Below are positions 33,283-43,000 of a DNA stretch of 64,000 nt, in pieces; position 1 is the stretch's first letter, and every line of letters begins with the position of its first letter. Source of the stretch: Lachnospiraceae bacterium. Lineage in GTDB: Bacteria; Bacillota; Clostridia; Lachnospirales; Lachnospiraceae. A program made the translations under genes and the position numbers. Under the pieces are notes generated by a model. It saw only the letters and a list, made by a program, of their open reading frames with translations. It ran no database searches and had not been told where the DNA came from. The stretch lies in the NCBI GenBank assembly GCA_017548765.1, contig JAFYZH010000092.1, positions 26,891-90,890 of the forward strand. Reading direction: 5' to 3'.

Positions 33283-35412
33283 TTACATTGATTTTCGTTC
33301 TGCGATCTCTGCCATCTTTGCTGCGTTCAGTCGTGTATCACCCTTAACGCGTGAGTACGAAAGATAGCCGTTCATACGGTCGATCTTCGTCAGGTTGCGG
33401 CTGCCGCACTTCGGACAGACATCCATTTCGAGTTCCTGATGGCCGCAATCGTCACAATATGCAAGCGACATGTTTACGCCTTCGTAGAAGCCCATCTTCA
33501 TGGCTCTGCGTACCAACGTCTTGATCGCCTCTTTGTTGTAGTCGATCGGATATTTAACATACTGGATCTTACCGCCGTTCGAAAGCTCCCAGAAACGATA
33601 TTCGAGATCCTGCTTCTGGATCGGCGTTATATTCTCGGTAACGTGGCAATGGAAACCATTGCTCACGTATTCACGGTCGGATACATTTTCCACGATACCG
33701 TACTTCTTACGGAACTGCTTTACCTGCAGACCGCAGAGGTTCTCAGCCGGTGTCGCGTAGATCGCGTAAAGATGGCCATCCGCTTCTTTATACTCTTCGA
33801 TCTTTTTATTGATATAGGTCAGAACTTCCAGGGCGAATGCTCCGTCTTCTACGAGCGATTTGCCGTTGTAGAGCTGCTGGAGCTCATTGAACGCTGTGAT
33901 ACCGAAGGAAGCGGTCGCAGCCTTCAGAACCGGCTTGATCTTATCATGGATGCCCAGATGACCGCCATAGAAACCGCCCTCACAATAAGCCAGCGGATTC
34001 GTGGACGCCTTCATCTCGCCCAGGTAAGCATATGTACGGATGTGCAGCTGACGGATCAGGTTCAGATAGTAATCGAGCACCTCATAGAAGTCTCTGGACT
34101 CCTGACGGGATTTCGCCAGGATCATCGGCAAATGCAAGCTGACAACGCCGATATTGAAACGGCCGACAAATACGGGCTTATCCTTATCGTCTGCAGGATG
34201 CATGCCGCCACGCTCATACCAAGGCGACAGGAATGCACGACATCCCATCGGGGAGATGACCTCGCCGTAGTTCTTATACATGCTGGCGATGTAGCCCTTT
34301 CCGGTCAATGAGAGCCAGTCCGGATACATGGTCTTCGAGGAGCACTCGATACCTGCTTCGAAAACATCCTCCAGCTCACAGCCGGGACCGTGCAGGTTCT
34401 CATCATACAGAAAAACGATCTTCGGGAAGAGAACGGGTTTCTTACACTCTGCCTTACCCTGACCTTTACGACGGACTTGCAGCATCTTGATAGTAGCCAT
34501 CTTCGCGAAACGGCCGGTACCGATACCTGCGGTCACTGTAATGAAAGGATAATCGCCACGTGATGAAGCAACGGTATTAAACTTATATTCCCAGCCCTGG
34601 AAGCCCTGCTCGAAGTCACGCTCGATATCCTTGATCGCTTCTTCTTTTGCACGTTCCTCGCTGATGCCGAGATCTGTATATTTCTTGATGTATTTTATGT
34701 AAGACTTTTCCGCATAAGGCTCGAGGATCTTATCCGCCTGCGGGATGGTGAAACCACCGTACTGCTGGCTTGCAGCGGAAAGAACGATATCACCGATGAC
34801 GTCGAAAGCTACGTCCAGGGTCTTCGGCTCATTATACCAGAGATTACCCATCTCAAAACCGCCGCGCAGGACTTCCTTGACGTTAAACAGACAACAGTTC
34901 ATGGTATCACGACGTGCTGCCATATCATGGATATAGAGGTAACCTTCGCGGATCGCCTGCAGTTCCTCCGTCGTCAGGAAGAACTTCTTATACAGGGACT
35001 TATTAAGCTCATTAAAGATCAGGCTGCGCTTCGAAGAAACCAGGGCACTGTCCGTGTTGGAGTTCTCCTTATCGCCGATGTACATGATGGACTGGCTGGC
35101 TTTATATACGTCATCCAGCATCTGCACGAAATCCTGCTTATAGTTGCGGTAATCGCGGTAAGATTTCGCTACGACCGGGTTCACGCGTTCCAGCGCGCCT
35201 TCTACAACATTGTGCATCTGCGCGATCGCGATCTCCTTAAGGCCCAGTTCCTCGACCTTCTCTTCTACAAATTGACATATGAAATCGAGCTCCTGTTGCG
35301 TAAACGTAACAAGCGCACGATAAGCGGATTTATTAACGGCTACAACGACTTTCTGGACGTTAAAGTCTTCTTTTGTGCCGTCCTTCTTTATAACTTTGAC
35401 TCCCTGTAACAT
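33283..35412 (-). CDS. nrdD: Anaerobic ribonucleoside-triphosphate reductase, ordinary type
   Basis: A second class III reductase, of 709 residues and without a redox extension. The ATP cone is at the N-terminus (VKVIKKDGTKEDF). The zinc site has CDDCG and CPKCGSRNLTKIDR near the C-terminus. The glycyl radical segment is RMNGYLSYSRV, with the glycine near 682 and only 27 residues after it. The neighbours are nrdG and dut. A formate-dependent type is the likely reading but is inferred from the lack of a thioredoxin domain. It differs in sequence from the NrdD at 26277 and is not a recent copy of it. Confidence 0.94.
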   Translation of the reverse strand: MLQGVKVIKKDGTKEDFNVQKVVVAVNKSAYRALVTFTQQELDFICQFVEEKVEELGLKEIAIAQMHNVVEGALERVNPVVAKSYRDYRNYKQDFVQMLDDVYKASQSIMYIGDKENSNTDSALVSSKRSLIFNELNKSLYKKFFLTTEELQAIREGYLYIHDMAARRDTMNCCLFNVKEVLRGGFEMGNLWYNEPKTLDVAFDVIGDIVLSAASQQYGGFTIPQADKILEPYAEKSYIKYIKKYTDLGISEERAKEEAIKDIERDFEQGFQGWEYKFNTVASSRGDYPFITVTAGIGTGRFAKMATIKMLQVRRKGQGKAECKKPVLFPKIVFLYDENLHGPGCELEDVFEAGIECSSKTMYPDWLSLTGKGYIASMYKNYGEVISPMGCRAFLSPWYERGGMHPADDKDKPVFVGRFNIGVVSLHLPMILAKSRQESRDFYEVLDYYLNLIRQLHIRTYAYLGEMKASTNPLAYCEGGFYGGHLGIHDKIKPVLKAATASFGITAFNELQQLYNGKSLVEDGAFALEVLTYINKKIEEYKEADGHLYAIYATPAENLCGLQVKQFRKKYGIVENVSDREYVSNGFHCHVTENITPIQKQDLEYRFWELSNGGKIQYVKYPIDYNKEAIKTLVRRAMKMGFYEGVNMSLAYCDDCGHQELEMDVCPKCGSRNLTKIDRMNGYLSYSRVKGDTRLNAAKMAEIAERKSM

Positions 35413-35456
35413 AAAAATACCTCCCTGATTTTATGTCAAACGCCGTTAGCCTTAAA

Positions 35457-35472
35457 CAACTACATCTAGTGC
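35457..35472 (-). promoter_or_regulatory. NrdR-box-like site, proximal, nrdD-nrdG-dut
   Basis: CAACTACATCTAGTGC, plus strand, keeps the CwA, AT, T and GtG positions of the NrdR consensus. It starts 32 bases from its partner at 35489, the spacing usual for NrdR pairs. Confidence 0.6.
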
Positions 35473-35488
35473 GGTTTATGAAACTTAA

Positions 35489-35504
35489 TCACAAGATATC
35501 GTGT
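35489..35504 (-). promoter_or_regulatory. NrdR-box-like site, distal, nrdD-nrdG-dut
   Basis: TCACAAGATATCGTGT, plus strand, is a near-palindrome close to the NrdR consensus. It lies just downstream of the predicted promoter at 35516-35544. Confidence 0.7.
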
Positions 35505-35515
35505 CCAACACGCTA

Positions 35516-35544
35516 AGCATATCACATTTCGACTATAGAATCAA
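35516..35544 (-). promoter_or_regulatory. Possible nrdD-nrdG-dut promoter
   Basis: On the minus strand, TTGATT (35539-35544), 17 bases, TATGCT (35516-35521). Each box has four of six consensus bases. It would start RNA at about 35509, just before the first NrdR site. Confidence 0.45.
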
Positions 35545-35573
35545 GAGGTATTTTTTGCTTTTTATACGTGGAT

Positions 35574-36701
35574 TTATTTTTTTGATTTGGCAGCCTCTGC
35601 GGCTTTTTCTTCTTCGTCGATGATACGGCCCAGAAGCGTCGTGCTGATTCCAACGAAATTATCATATTCCGTAGATCCGGTCATCTCTTTAAAAGCCTTA
35701 CCGGATTCGATCGTACGGCGAAGCATGTGCTTGCAGATCTCATTTCTCCTGCATACAAAGAAGTACTGTGCGGAAAGATAGTTCGCCATGATGACATCGG
35801 GCAATGCTTCTTTTTCATTGACCTTAGCCGCTTCTTCGATCTTATTGACACCCTTTTGATACATCGCGGGTGCTTTCGATGCTTCTTCACGAACACGTGC
35901 ATAGGCACCGGCGAGATTCAGACAATGGCGGCACAGCAGGATCTTGATGTTAAGAGGATCCGCTTCCTCCTGCTCTTCCAATACGAAGATGGAGTCCTCC
36001 AAAACCTCAACGACCTTATTCATATCATGCATACGGTTGTAAATGTTTGACAGGATGTTCATCCGCATCGCAAGCTGAATACCGCTGGTACGATCATCAC
36101 GTTTTTCATAAACGGCTTTCTGGAAATTGATCGACTGTTCCATCGCTGTAACAGCGTCCTTATAGTTTCCTACGTTTGCATACAAAACGGACATATGCTC
36201 CAGTGCAGTCGCGTGCATGGTCACAACGCTGATGTGGCCTTCCTTCAGGCGATCGATCGTATAACGGATCGCGAGTTTATAATAATTCAGGATCGCATCG
36301 AAGATCTTCTGGTCGTCTTCGCTCAAAACACGCGGTTCCGGAAGCAGAGTGCCTAAGCCGTTGCAGACACGTCCTAAAGCACCGAGTTTAAAGTAAGCGG
36401 TAGAAACACGAATGCAATAGATCTCTTCGTCTCTCTTATAGAGTTCCATAGCCGCTTTCAGCATCTCTTTCAGGTTTGCTTCGCATTCCGGGAACTTCTG
36501 CGCCATCAGGCGAAAGTCGGAAGCGACCTCATAAAGATTGCATTTACACTCATAATATTCATTACTTTCCATGGGAACGACTTCATCCAGTTCCCGGATG
36601 ATCCCATCTACGGCAGAAATACCGGTTTCAATGTTCTGTTTGGCTGCCTCGACCGCACCCTCCAGTTTTTTATTGATTTCCTGTACTTGAGCTTCAAACA
36701 T
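35574..36701 (-). CDS. Helical TPR-like protein, function unknown
   Basis: A cytosolic protein of 375 residues, almost all helix, with TPR-like pairs such as LEHMSVLYANVGNYKDAVTA and LSNIYNRMHDMNKVVEVLED. No enzyme motif is seen. It overlaps the psd stop region by 8 bases, so it is in the same run as the phospholipid genes; whether it acts in lipid synthesis is not known. The C-terminus is Lys/Ala/Glu-rich. Confidence 0.75.
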   Translation of the reverse strand: MFEAQVQEINKKLEGAVEAAKQNIETGISAVDGIIRELDEVVPMESNEYYECKCNLYEVASDFRLMAQKFPECEANLKEMLKAAMELYKRDEEIYCIRVSTAYFKLGALGRVCNGLGTLLPEPRVLSEDDQKIFDAILNYYKLAIRYTIDRLKEGHISVVTMHATALEHMSVLYANVGNYKDAVTAMEQSINFQKAVYEKRDDRTSGIQLAMRMNILSNIYNRMHDMNKVVEVLEDSIFVLEEQEEADPLNIKILLCRHCLNLAGAYARVREEASKAPAMYQKGVNKIEEAAKVNEKEALPDVIMANYLSAQYFFVCRRNEICKHMLRRTIESGKAFKEMTGSTEYDNFVGISTTLLGRIIDEEEKAAEAAKSKK

Positions 36702-37611
36702 TTCCTACTCCTCCAACGCCGATTTTCTCTCCCATGCTCACTTTCGTCTCGATCTCGAGGCTGCTGTGGAGCATGATATCCGGATCCGGCACGACCCGGT
36801 CTTTTTCAAAAAACAAAACGATCGTCGATCCGCCGAATTCAAAGCGACCCTTCTCCTCACCGCGGGAGAACCGACCTTTTTGTTTGTAATTTACGATACG
36901 GCCGACATTCAAAGCACCGACCTCCATCATGATGACATCGCCGAAATGATCGGTACGCATCATGCAATACTCTCTCGTATTCTGTTTATATATGGGATAC
37001 AGATCCCCCGCAACCGGATGTACGGTGTGGAACACGCCCGGGATCCTGCGGTTATGCGTTTTTTTACCGCTGTCGATGTAGCAATATCTGTGATAATCAT
37101 CTACGGATAAACGGAAAATGAACATCGACCCGCCTTTATACTTTTCAGCCAGGCGCGGATCGCGAAGCAACTCATGCATCGTATAGGTCGTGTTCTTTAT
37201 TTGTACACAAAGATCGTCATGGATCTCGTAGACCAGGAGTTTCGAATCGCACGGGCTGATCAGATGATCGTTCGTATGATCGACTGGTCTTGCATTTGCC
37301 ACCAGTTCACGGGTGAAGAAATCATTGTACGATTTAAATTCACCGACCTCGCGGTTCACGAAAGTCATATCCAGATTACACTTTTTGATAAAAAACGGGA
37401 TCAGTTTTTTCGAAAGCCCGCTGTCTAAAAATCTTCCGCAAGTCTTCGAAACGATCGGCGACACCAAAGGCTTCAAAATGGCCCGGCCGATCGTCGTTCC
37501 GTATAAAAAGCGGAGTGATTTTTCCTGTGTTCCGCTTTCGGTCTCGACGAGTTCGGCGGAAGGATAACGGTCTCTGGGTATGCAATTGGTCATTCTTGTG
37601 TAATACTGCAC
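36694..37611 (-). CDS. psd: Phosphatidylserine decarboxylase proenzyme
   Basis: Forms phosphatidylethanolamine from phosphatidylserine. It has 305 residues. The pyruvoyl self-cleavage site is a GGST motif (FEFGGSTIVLFF), with the Ser near residue 261. HTVHPVAGDLYP near 194-205 carries conserved His residues of the family. The N-terminal part has a YNDFFTREL motif near 94-102, typical of the long type. It lies 12 bases after pssA, which makes the substrate. Confidence 0.94.
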   Translation of the reverse strand: MQYYTRMTNCIPRDRYPSAELVETESGTQEKSLRFLYGTTIGRAILKPLVSPIVSKTCGRFLDSGLSKKLIPFFIKKCNLDMTFVNREVGEFKSYNDFFTRELVANARPVDHTNDHLISPCDSKLLVYEIHDDLCVQIKNTTYTMHELLRDPRLAEKYKGGSMFIFRLSVDDYHRYCYIDSGKKTHNRRIPGVFHTVHPVAGDLYPIYKQNTREYCMMRTDHFGDVIMMEVGALNVGRIVNYKQKGRFSRGEEKGRFEFGGSTIVLFFEKDRVVPDPDIMLHSSLEIETKVSMGEKIGVGGVGNV

Positions 37612-37623
37612 CGAATGTACCTC

Positions 37624-38244
37624 CTAGATCAATTTCAACATGGATAATACAACTAAAGCCACGACGATGACGATGACCGCCAGCTGTGCATTGTTCGGTT
37701 TCTTAACCTTAAAGTCGACAACGAACAGGGTTCCTACGACCGTCATGCAGATATGGATGAGGAGCACGTAAAACTTATGCTCCAACTGACTTCCGATCAG
37801 GTAAAAGATCGGGAGCGCGATCGAGATCGAGGTGATCGGAAGGCCCGAGTAGAACTTCCGGTTCTCCGTCGTTTCTTTCTGGCGCTTCTCTTCCATCACA
37901 TTATAGTAAGCGAGGCGGATAACACCGTTCATAACATAGAACAGAAGGATCACGATACCGAAGATACGATCCATGCCGTTTCGATAAGCAAAATACGCAG
38001 GGAACACACCGAAACAAACGATGTCACACAGAGAGTCGAGTTGGATACCGAAACTCTTCTGCTCATCGGAACGGTCTTTCTTCGTGCGTGCGATCTTTCC
38101 GTCGAGCATATCACAGAATCCGGACAACGCGAGACACAGGATCGCGTACTTATAGTTTGACTGCGACGTCAGGAAGATTCCAAGCATGGACGAAAACAGA
38201 CTCAGGAAAGTCGTAACGATCGTATAATCATAAAAACCTATCAT
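37624..38244 (-). CDS. pssA: CDP-diacylglycerol-serine O-phosphatidyltransferase
   Basis: An integral membrane CDP-alcohol phosphatidyltransferase that makes phosphatidylserine. It has 206 residues and about six membrane segments. The family motif is complete: CDMLDGKIAR, then GIQLDSLCD, starting near residue 45. It overlaps the flippase gene by 4 bases and precedes psd, so both steps to phosphatidylethanolamine are made from one message. Confidence 0.93.
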   Translation of the reverse strand: MIGFYDYTIVTTFLSLFSSMLGIFLTSQSNYKYAILCLALSGFCDMLDGKIARTKKDRSDEQKSFGIQLDSLCDIVCFGVFPAYFAYRNGMDRIFGIVILLFYVMNGVIRLAYYNVMEEKRQKETTENRKFYSGLPITSISIALPIFYLIGSQLEHKFYVLLIHICMTVVGTLFVVDFKVKKPNNAQLAVIVIVVALVVLSMLKLI

Positions 38245-39281
38245 GTAGATACTCCTTGTTGTGATCTATGATCTCTTCTCTTGAAAACAAAGGTGGAAAC
38301 CACCGTAACAATGGCACCGATAAATACGATGGAGTAAAACGTTACGCCACGCATCAACAAGTTCGCCGGTGTAAGTAAGGCGACCGGATATATCGCTGCA
38401 AAGCAGAACTCGAACATATGTTCCGTGATGCCCATACCGCCGGGGAACGGCAACATGTCGACGGCTGTCGCGATCAGAGCCTGCAGGAAGATGACGGTCC
38501 AGAAATCGGTACCGGACAGTCCGAACGATTTATAGACGCACCAGGAAATGCTGAAATAGAACAAGCGTTGGATGATCGTGACGATCATTACATTGCCCAG
38601 CATCTTCCAGTGACCGGCGATCGAATTTGCCGTGTCCTGGTAATTCTTCATGAAGCCGACCAACTTCACTTCCGCTGCCTCATAATTCCGGATCAGGTGG
38701 ATCTTCTTCAGGAACCGGAGTCCGAGGTACAGGATCTTACCTGCCCAGTTGATCCGAAACAGGAGCAACAGCATAAAACCGACGCAGATAATGTTAAGAA
38801 GAACGCCGAGATACAGCCAAAATGCGACCGGACCGACATAATGCTGAACATATGTGCGTCCCCAGATAACGAGCGGGATACCGATCAATACCAGGATCAG
38901 TTTATAGGTGATCGTAACGACCATGATGACCGGCATACTGACTCCGTATTCCACGTTTTCGCGCTTCAGATAGTACATCTGCATGGGCTGTCCGCCCGTA
39001 GCGGAAGGTGTAATGTAACAGTAAAAGAAACCGATCCAGGACACCAATATGCATTTCCACAGTTTCACCGGGGATTTAAGCACCCGCAACATGTAGGCAA
39101 TGATAACGGACTCACTGCAGATAAACATTACGGTCAGAAGCAATGCCAGAAAAAGCCAACGTTTTCTGACTCCGAGGATGGCTTTCCATATGGAATTAAG
39201 ATCCTTCCCCTTCAGTACGCTGTACGCAGTAACCACAAAAATTACTACAAAGAAGAGGATTTTAAATATCTTCGCTTTCAC
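38241..39281 (-). CDS. Lysylphosphatidylglycerol synthase TM-region/flippase-like membrane protein (YbhN family)
   Basis: A 346-residue membrane protein with about eight segments, of the YbhN/UPF0104 family that includes the flippase half of MprF. Family features are YCYITPSATGGQPMQMYYLKRE near residues 92-113 in two parts (ITPSATGGQP, MQMYYLKRE) and the C-terminal DMLPFPGGMGITEHMF. No aminoacyl-transferase domain is fused. A lipid-flipping role is inferred from the family and from co-location with pssA and psd. It overlaps the PAP2 gene by 20 bases. Confidence 0.86.
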   Translation of the reverse strand: MKAKIFKILFFVVIFVVTAYSVLKGKDLNSIWKAILGVRKRWLFLALLLTVMFICSESVIIAYMLRVLKSPVKLWKCILVSWIGFFYCYITPSATGGQPMQMYYLKRENVEYGVSMPVIMVVTITYKLILVLIGIPLVIWGRTYVQHYVGPVAFWLYLGVLLNIICVGFMLLLLFRINWAGKILYLGLRFLKKIHLIRNYEAAEVKLVGFMKNYQDTANSIAGHWKMLGNVMIVTIIQRLFYFSISWCVYKSFGLSGTDFWTVIFLQALIATAVDMLPFPGGMGITEHMFEFCFAAIYPVALLTPANLLMRGVTFYSIVFIGAIVTVVSTFVFKRRDHRSQQGVST

Positions 39282-39981
39282 TCTCGTCCCCCACTACCTT
39301 GCAACGGAATACGAAGCCCGTCACGCGGTCGGCAACTTTCGCATACTTCTCCCACCAGTTGAAATGCTGTGAGAGCCGGTACAGGACCTCAGCGATGAAA
39401 ACGCCGGAGATCACGTCAACAAAAACATGTTGCTTCGTCGTGAGCGTCGATACGAACACGGCAAATGCAACGACACACGAAAAGATCCGATATGCTACCG
39501 GAATCTTCTTCTGGCCGCGGATACCGATATAACAGAACCAGCTGACCAGACAATGAATGGACGGGAACAGGTTATCCGCAGGGTCGATCCAATACAGGAA
39601 GTTCATACACATGGGGATAAAACCTTCTCCCACTACTTCCGGACGCACGTTTGTGGTCGGAGTAAAGATAAAGAAGACTGCACAGACTACGCGGGACATC
39701 ATATCCGCAACGCAGAACCGGTAACAGTGTTCCCGGCTGATGCTGCCGATGATGATGTAGTTCAATGCCCAAAAGGCAAAGCAACCGAAATAGATCAGGA
39801 CTGTCCACTGGATAAAGGGTGTGTCCCGATCGATCCCCAGGGTCATATCGTAATGTTTCCGTCCTGCGGAAAGCAACCGCGTGCCTGTGTAGATCAAAGT
39901 ATTAAATACAAAGCAACAGATCAGGGGCAATACCGCATAGATCGGCATAAACCTCTCGATCAGTTTTCGTAATCGAACCAT
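39262..39981 (-). CDS. PAP2-family membrane phosphatase
   Basis: A 239-residue membrane protein with about six segments. The PAP2 active-site motifs are visible as LFPSIHCLVSWF near residues 139-150 and TKQHVFVDVISG near 183-194, with the expected His residues. The first KxxxxxxRP motif is not clear. Substrates in this family include phosphatidic acid and undecaprenyl pyrophosphate; the lipid genes after it fit the former, but the sequence does not decide. It starts 22 bases after purL. Confidence 0.85.
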   Translation of the reverse strand: MVRLRKLIERFMPIYAVLPLICCFVFNTLIYTGTRLLSAGRKHYDMTLGIDRDTPFIQWTVLIYFGCFAFWALNYIIIGSISREHCYRFCVADMMSRVVCAVFFIFTPTTNVRPEVVGEGFIPMCMNFLYWIDPADNLFPSIHCLVSWFCYIGIRGQKKIPVAYRIFSCVVAFAVFVSTLTTKQHVFVDVISGVFIAEVLYRLSQHFNWWEKYAKVADRVTGFVFRCKVVGDESESEDI

Positions 39982-40003
39982 GACAAATCCTCACACCGGA
40001 CTA

Positions 40004-43000
40004 TTAGCGGAAATACTCAACGCCGGACTCGAAGATCTTCATGTCCTGATCACCATAGATGTTGATCGCTACGGAAGCGCCGCGACGCTCGGAGTGCGCC
40101 ATCTTACCGAGGATACGTCCGTCTTCGCTGGTGATACCTTCGATGCAAGCGTAAGAACCATTTACGTTCCACTCTTCATCCGTAGAAGCATTGCCCTCGG
40201 GATCGGTGTACTGGGTAGCGACCTGTCCGTTTGCGAACAGCTTGCGGATCCACTCCTCGTTTGCTACGAAGCGGCCCTCTCCATGGGAAGCAGGGTTACA
40301 GTAAACACCGCCGAGCTGTGCCTTCGCCAGCCAAGGGGACTTATTGGAAACGACCTTCGTATATACCATCTTGGAGATATGACGACCGATCGTATTGTAA
40401 GTAAGTGTCGGTGAATCATCCTTCTGGGCAGCGATGGTTCCATACGGTACCAAACCAAGTTTGATGAGTGCCTGGAAACCATTACAGATACCGAGCATCA
40501 GACCGTCACGGTTGTTTATGAGATCCAGGATCGCCTCTTTCAGTTTCTCGTTACGGAAAGCAGTCGCGAAGAACTTTGCGGAACCTTCGGGCTCGTCACC
40601 TGCGGAGAAACCGCCCGGGAACATAACGATCTGGGCTTCCTTTATGGCTTTCTCGTATACATCGACCGAATCACGGATATCTTCCGCGGTCAGGTTACGA
40701 AGAACTTTGATGTTTACATTCGCACCTGCGCGCTCAAACGCCTTCATGCTGTCGTATTCACAGTTCGTTCCGGGGAATGCCGGGATGAATACAGTAGGCT
40801 TAGCGACCTTATTCTTGCAAACATAGATCGAAGGAGCCTTATACAGGTTCGATGCTACCTCATCAAAATGCTTCGCGGTACGGGTCGGGAATACCTTCTC
40901 CAAAGGCTTCTTCCAGCACTCCAGAGCCTGTGCCATCGGGATGCAGCAATCTCCGTAGATGAAATCCTGCTTATCGATGACTTCGCCGACCACCTCATAG
41001 TCGCAACCCTCGAGATATGTAGCATAAGAAAGATCATCTGCTGCTTCGAGGATCAGATCGCCGTATGCCGGAGCGAAAAGACGTCCGACCGGGATCACGC
41101 GTGCGAACAGATCTGCACCGAGCTTATTACCGAAGCCCATCTTGCTGACAGCTTCTGCATAACCGTTTGCGCCGAGCGCATAAGCGGAAACAAATGCCTT
41201 GTTTTCGATCGCTTTGAAGACTGCTGCATAGGTAGCCTTGATCTGCTCATAATCCGGCAGATCGTATTCATTTTTATGGATATGTACCGCAACCAGCTTA
41301 TGGCCCGGCTTCTTGAATTCAGGGGAAATGATGGTCTTATCGGACGCTACATCCACTGCGAACGAAACCAGTGTCGGAGGTACCGAGATATCGTTGAAGG
41401 TACCGGACATGGAGTCCTTACCGCCGATGGACGGCAGACCGAAACCAAGCTGTGCATCGTATGCACCGAGGAGTGCGGAGAAAGGCTCGCCCCATCCCTT
41501 CGGATCCTCTGTCATACGACGGAAGTATTCCTGATAAGTCATGCGGATCTTGGAGTAATCACCGCCGTTCGCCACGATCTTAGCGATCGAGTCAACTACA
41601 GCGTAGATCGCGCCATGATACGGGCTCCAGGAAGACAGGTAAGGATCGAAGCCATATGCCATCATGGTAACGGTATCGGTCTTACCCTTAAGAACTGGCA
41701 GTTTAGCAACCATGGCCTGCGTCTCAGTCAGCTGATATTTGCCGCCGTAAGGCATGAATACGCTGCCCGCGCCGATGGAACCGTCGAACATCTCAACGAG
41801 ACCCTTCTGGGAACATACGTTAAGATCGGAAAGCATGGAGGACCACTTCTCTTCCACATCATTTACGGGAACATCGGTGAAATATGTATCTTTAGCAGAA
41901 GGAACGGAAACGACAACGTCCGCCTCCTGATGTGCTCCGTTGGTATCCAGGAATGCACGGGACAGGTCGACGATCGTCTTGCCTCTCCACTGCATTACGA
42001 GGCGAGGTTCCTTCGTTACGGTAGCAACGGTCGTAGCCTCGAGGTTCTCCTCTGCAGCATATGCAAGGAAAGCATCCAGATCCTTCGGATCAACGACTAC
42101 AGCCATACGCTCCTGAGACTCGGAAATAGCGATCTCAGTGCCATCCAGACCGGCATACTTCTTCGGAACGCGGTCCAGATTGATCAAAAGACCGTCAGCA
42201 AGCTCACCGATGGCAACGGAAACACCGCCGGCACCAAAGTCATTACACTTTTTGATCAAGTGGCTGACTTCCGGACGACGGAACAGTCTCTGCAATTTAC
42301 GCTCGGTAGGTGCATTACCCTTCTGAACCTCAGCGCCACAGGTATCGATGGATGCCTCGTTGTGTGCCTTCGAAGAACCGGTTGCACCGCCGCAGCCGTC
42401 ACGACCGGTACGTCCGCCCAAAAGGACGATGATATCGCCCGGATCAGAGGTCAGACGAACAACAGCGCTTCTCGGAGCTGCGCCCATAACGGCACCGATC
42501 TCCATACGCTTTGCAACGTAGTTCGGGTGATAGATCTCTTTAACATAACCGGTAGCCAGACCGATCTGGTTTCCGTAAGAACTGTAACCATGCGCTGCGC
42601 CGCGGACCAGCTTCTTCTGCGGAAGCTTACCCTTCAGGGTCTGGTCCAGAGGCTTTGTAGGATCGGCAGCACCGGTGATACGCATTGCCTGATAAACATA
42701 GGTACGTCCCGACAGCGGGTCACGGATCGCGCCGCCCAAACAGGTAGCGGCACCACCGAAAGGCTCGATCTCGGTCGGATGGTTGTGTGTTTCATTCTTG
42801 AAGTTGACGAGCCACTCTTCGGTCACTCCGTCGATGGTAACGGGAACTACGATCGAACAAGCATTGATCTCGTCGCTCTCTTCCTGGTCGTCCAGTTTGC
42901 CTTCCTTCTTCAGGCGGCGCATAGCCATCAGCGCCAGATCCATAAGGCAAACGAACTTATCATTACGTCCTGCGAAGATCTCTTTATGATCCTTCACGTA

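Noticed and set aside
33283-35412. Recent duplication of nrdD
   Set aside because: The two NrdD proteins differ in length, zinc region, glycyl segment and C-terminal domain, so they are distinct subtypes rather than recent copies.
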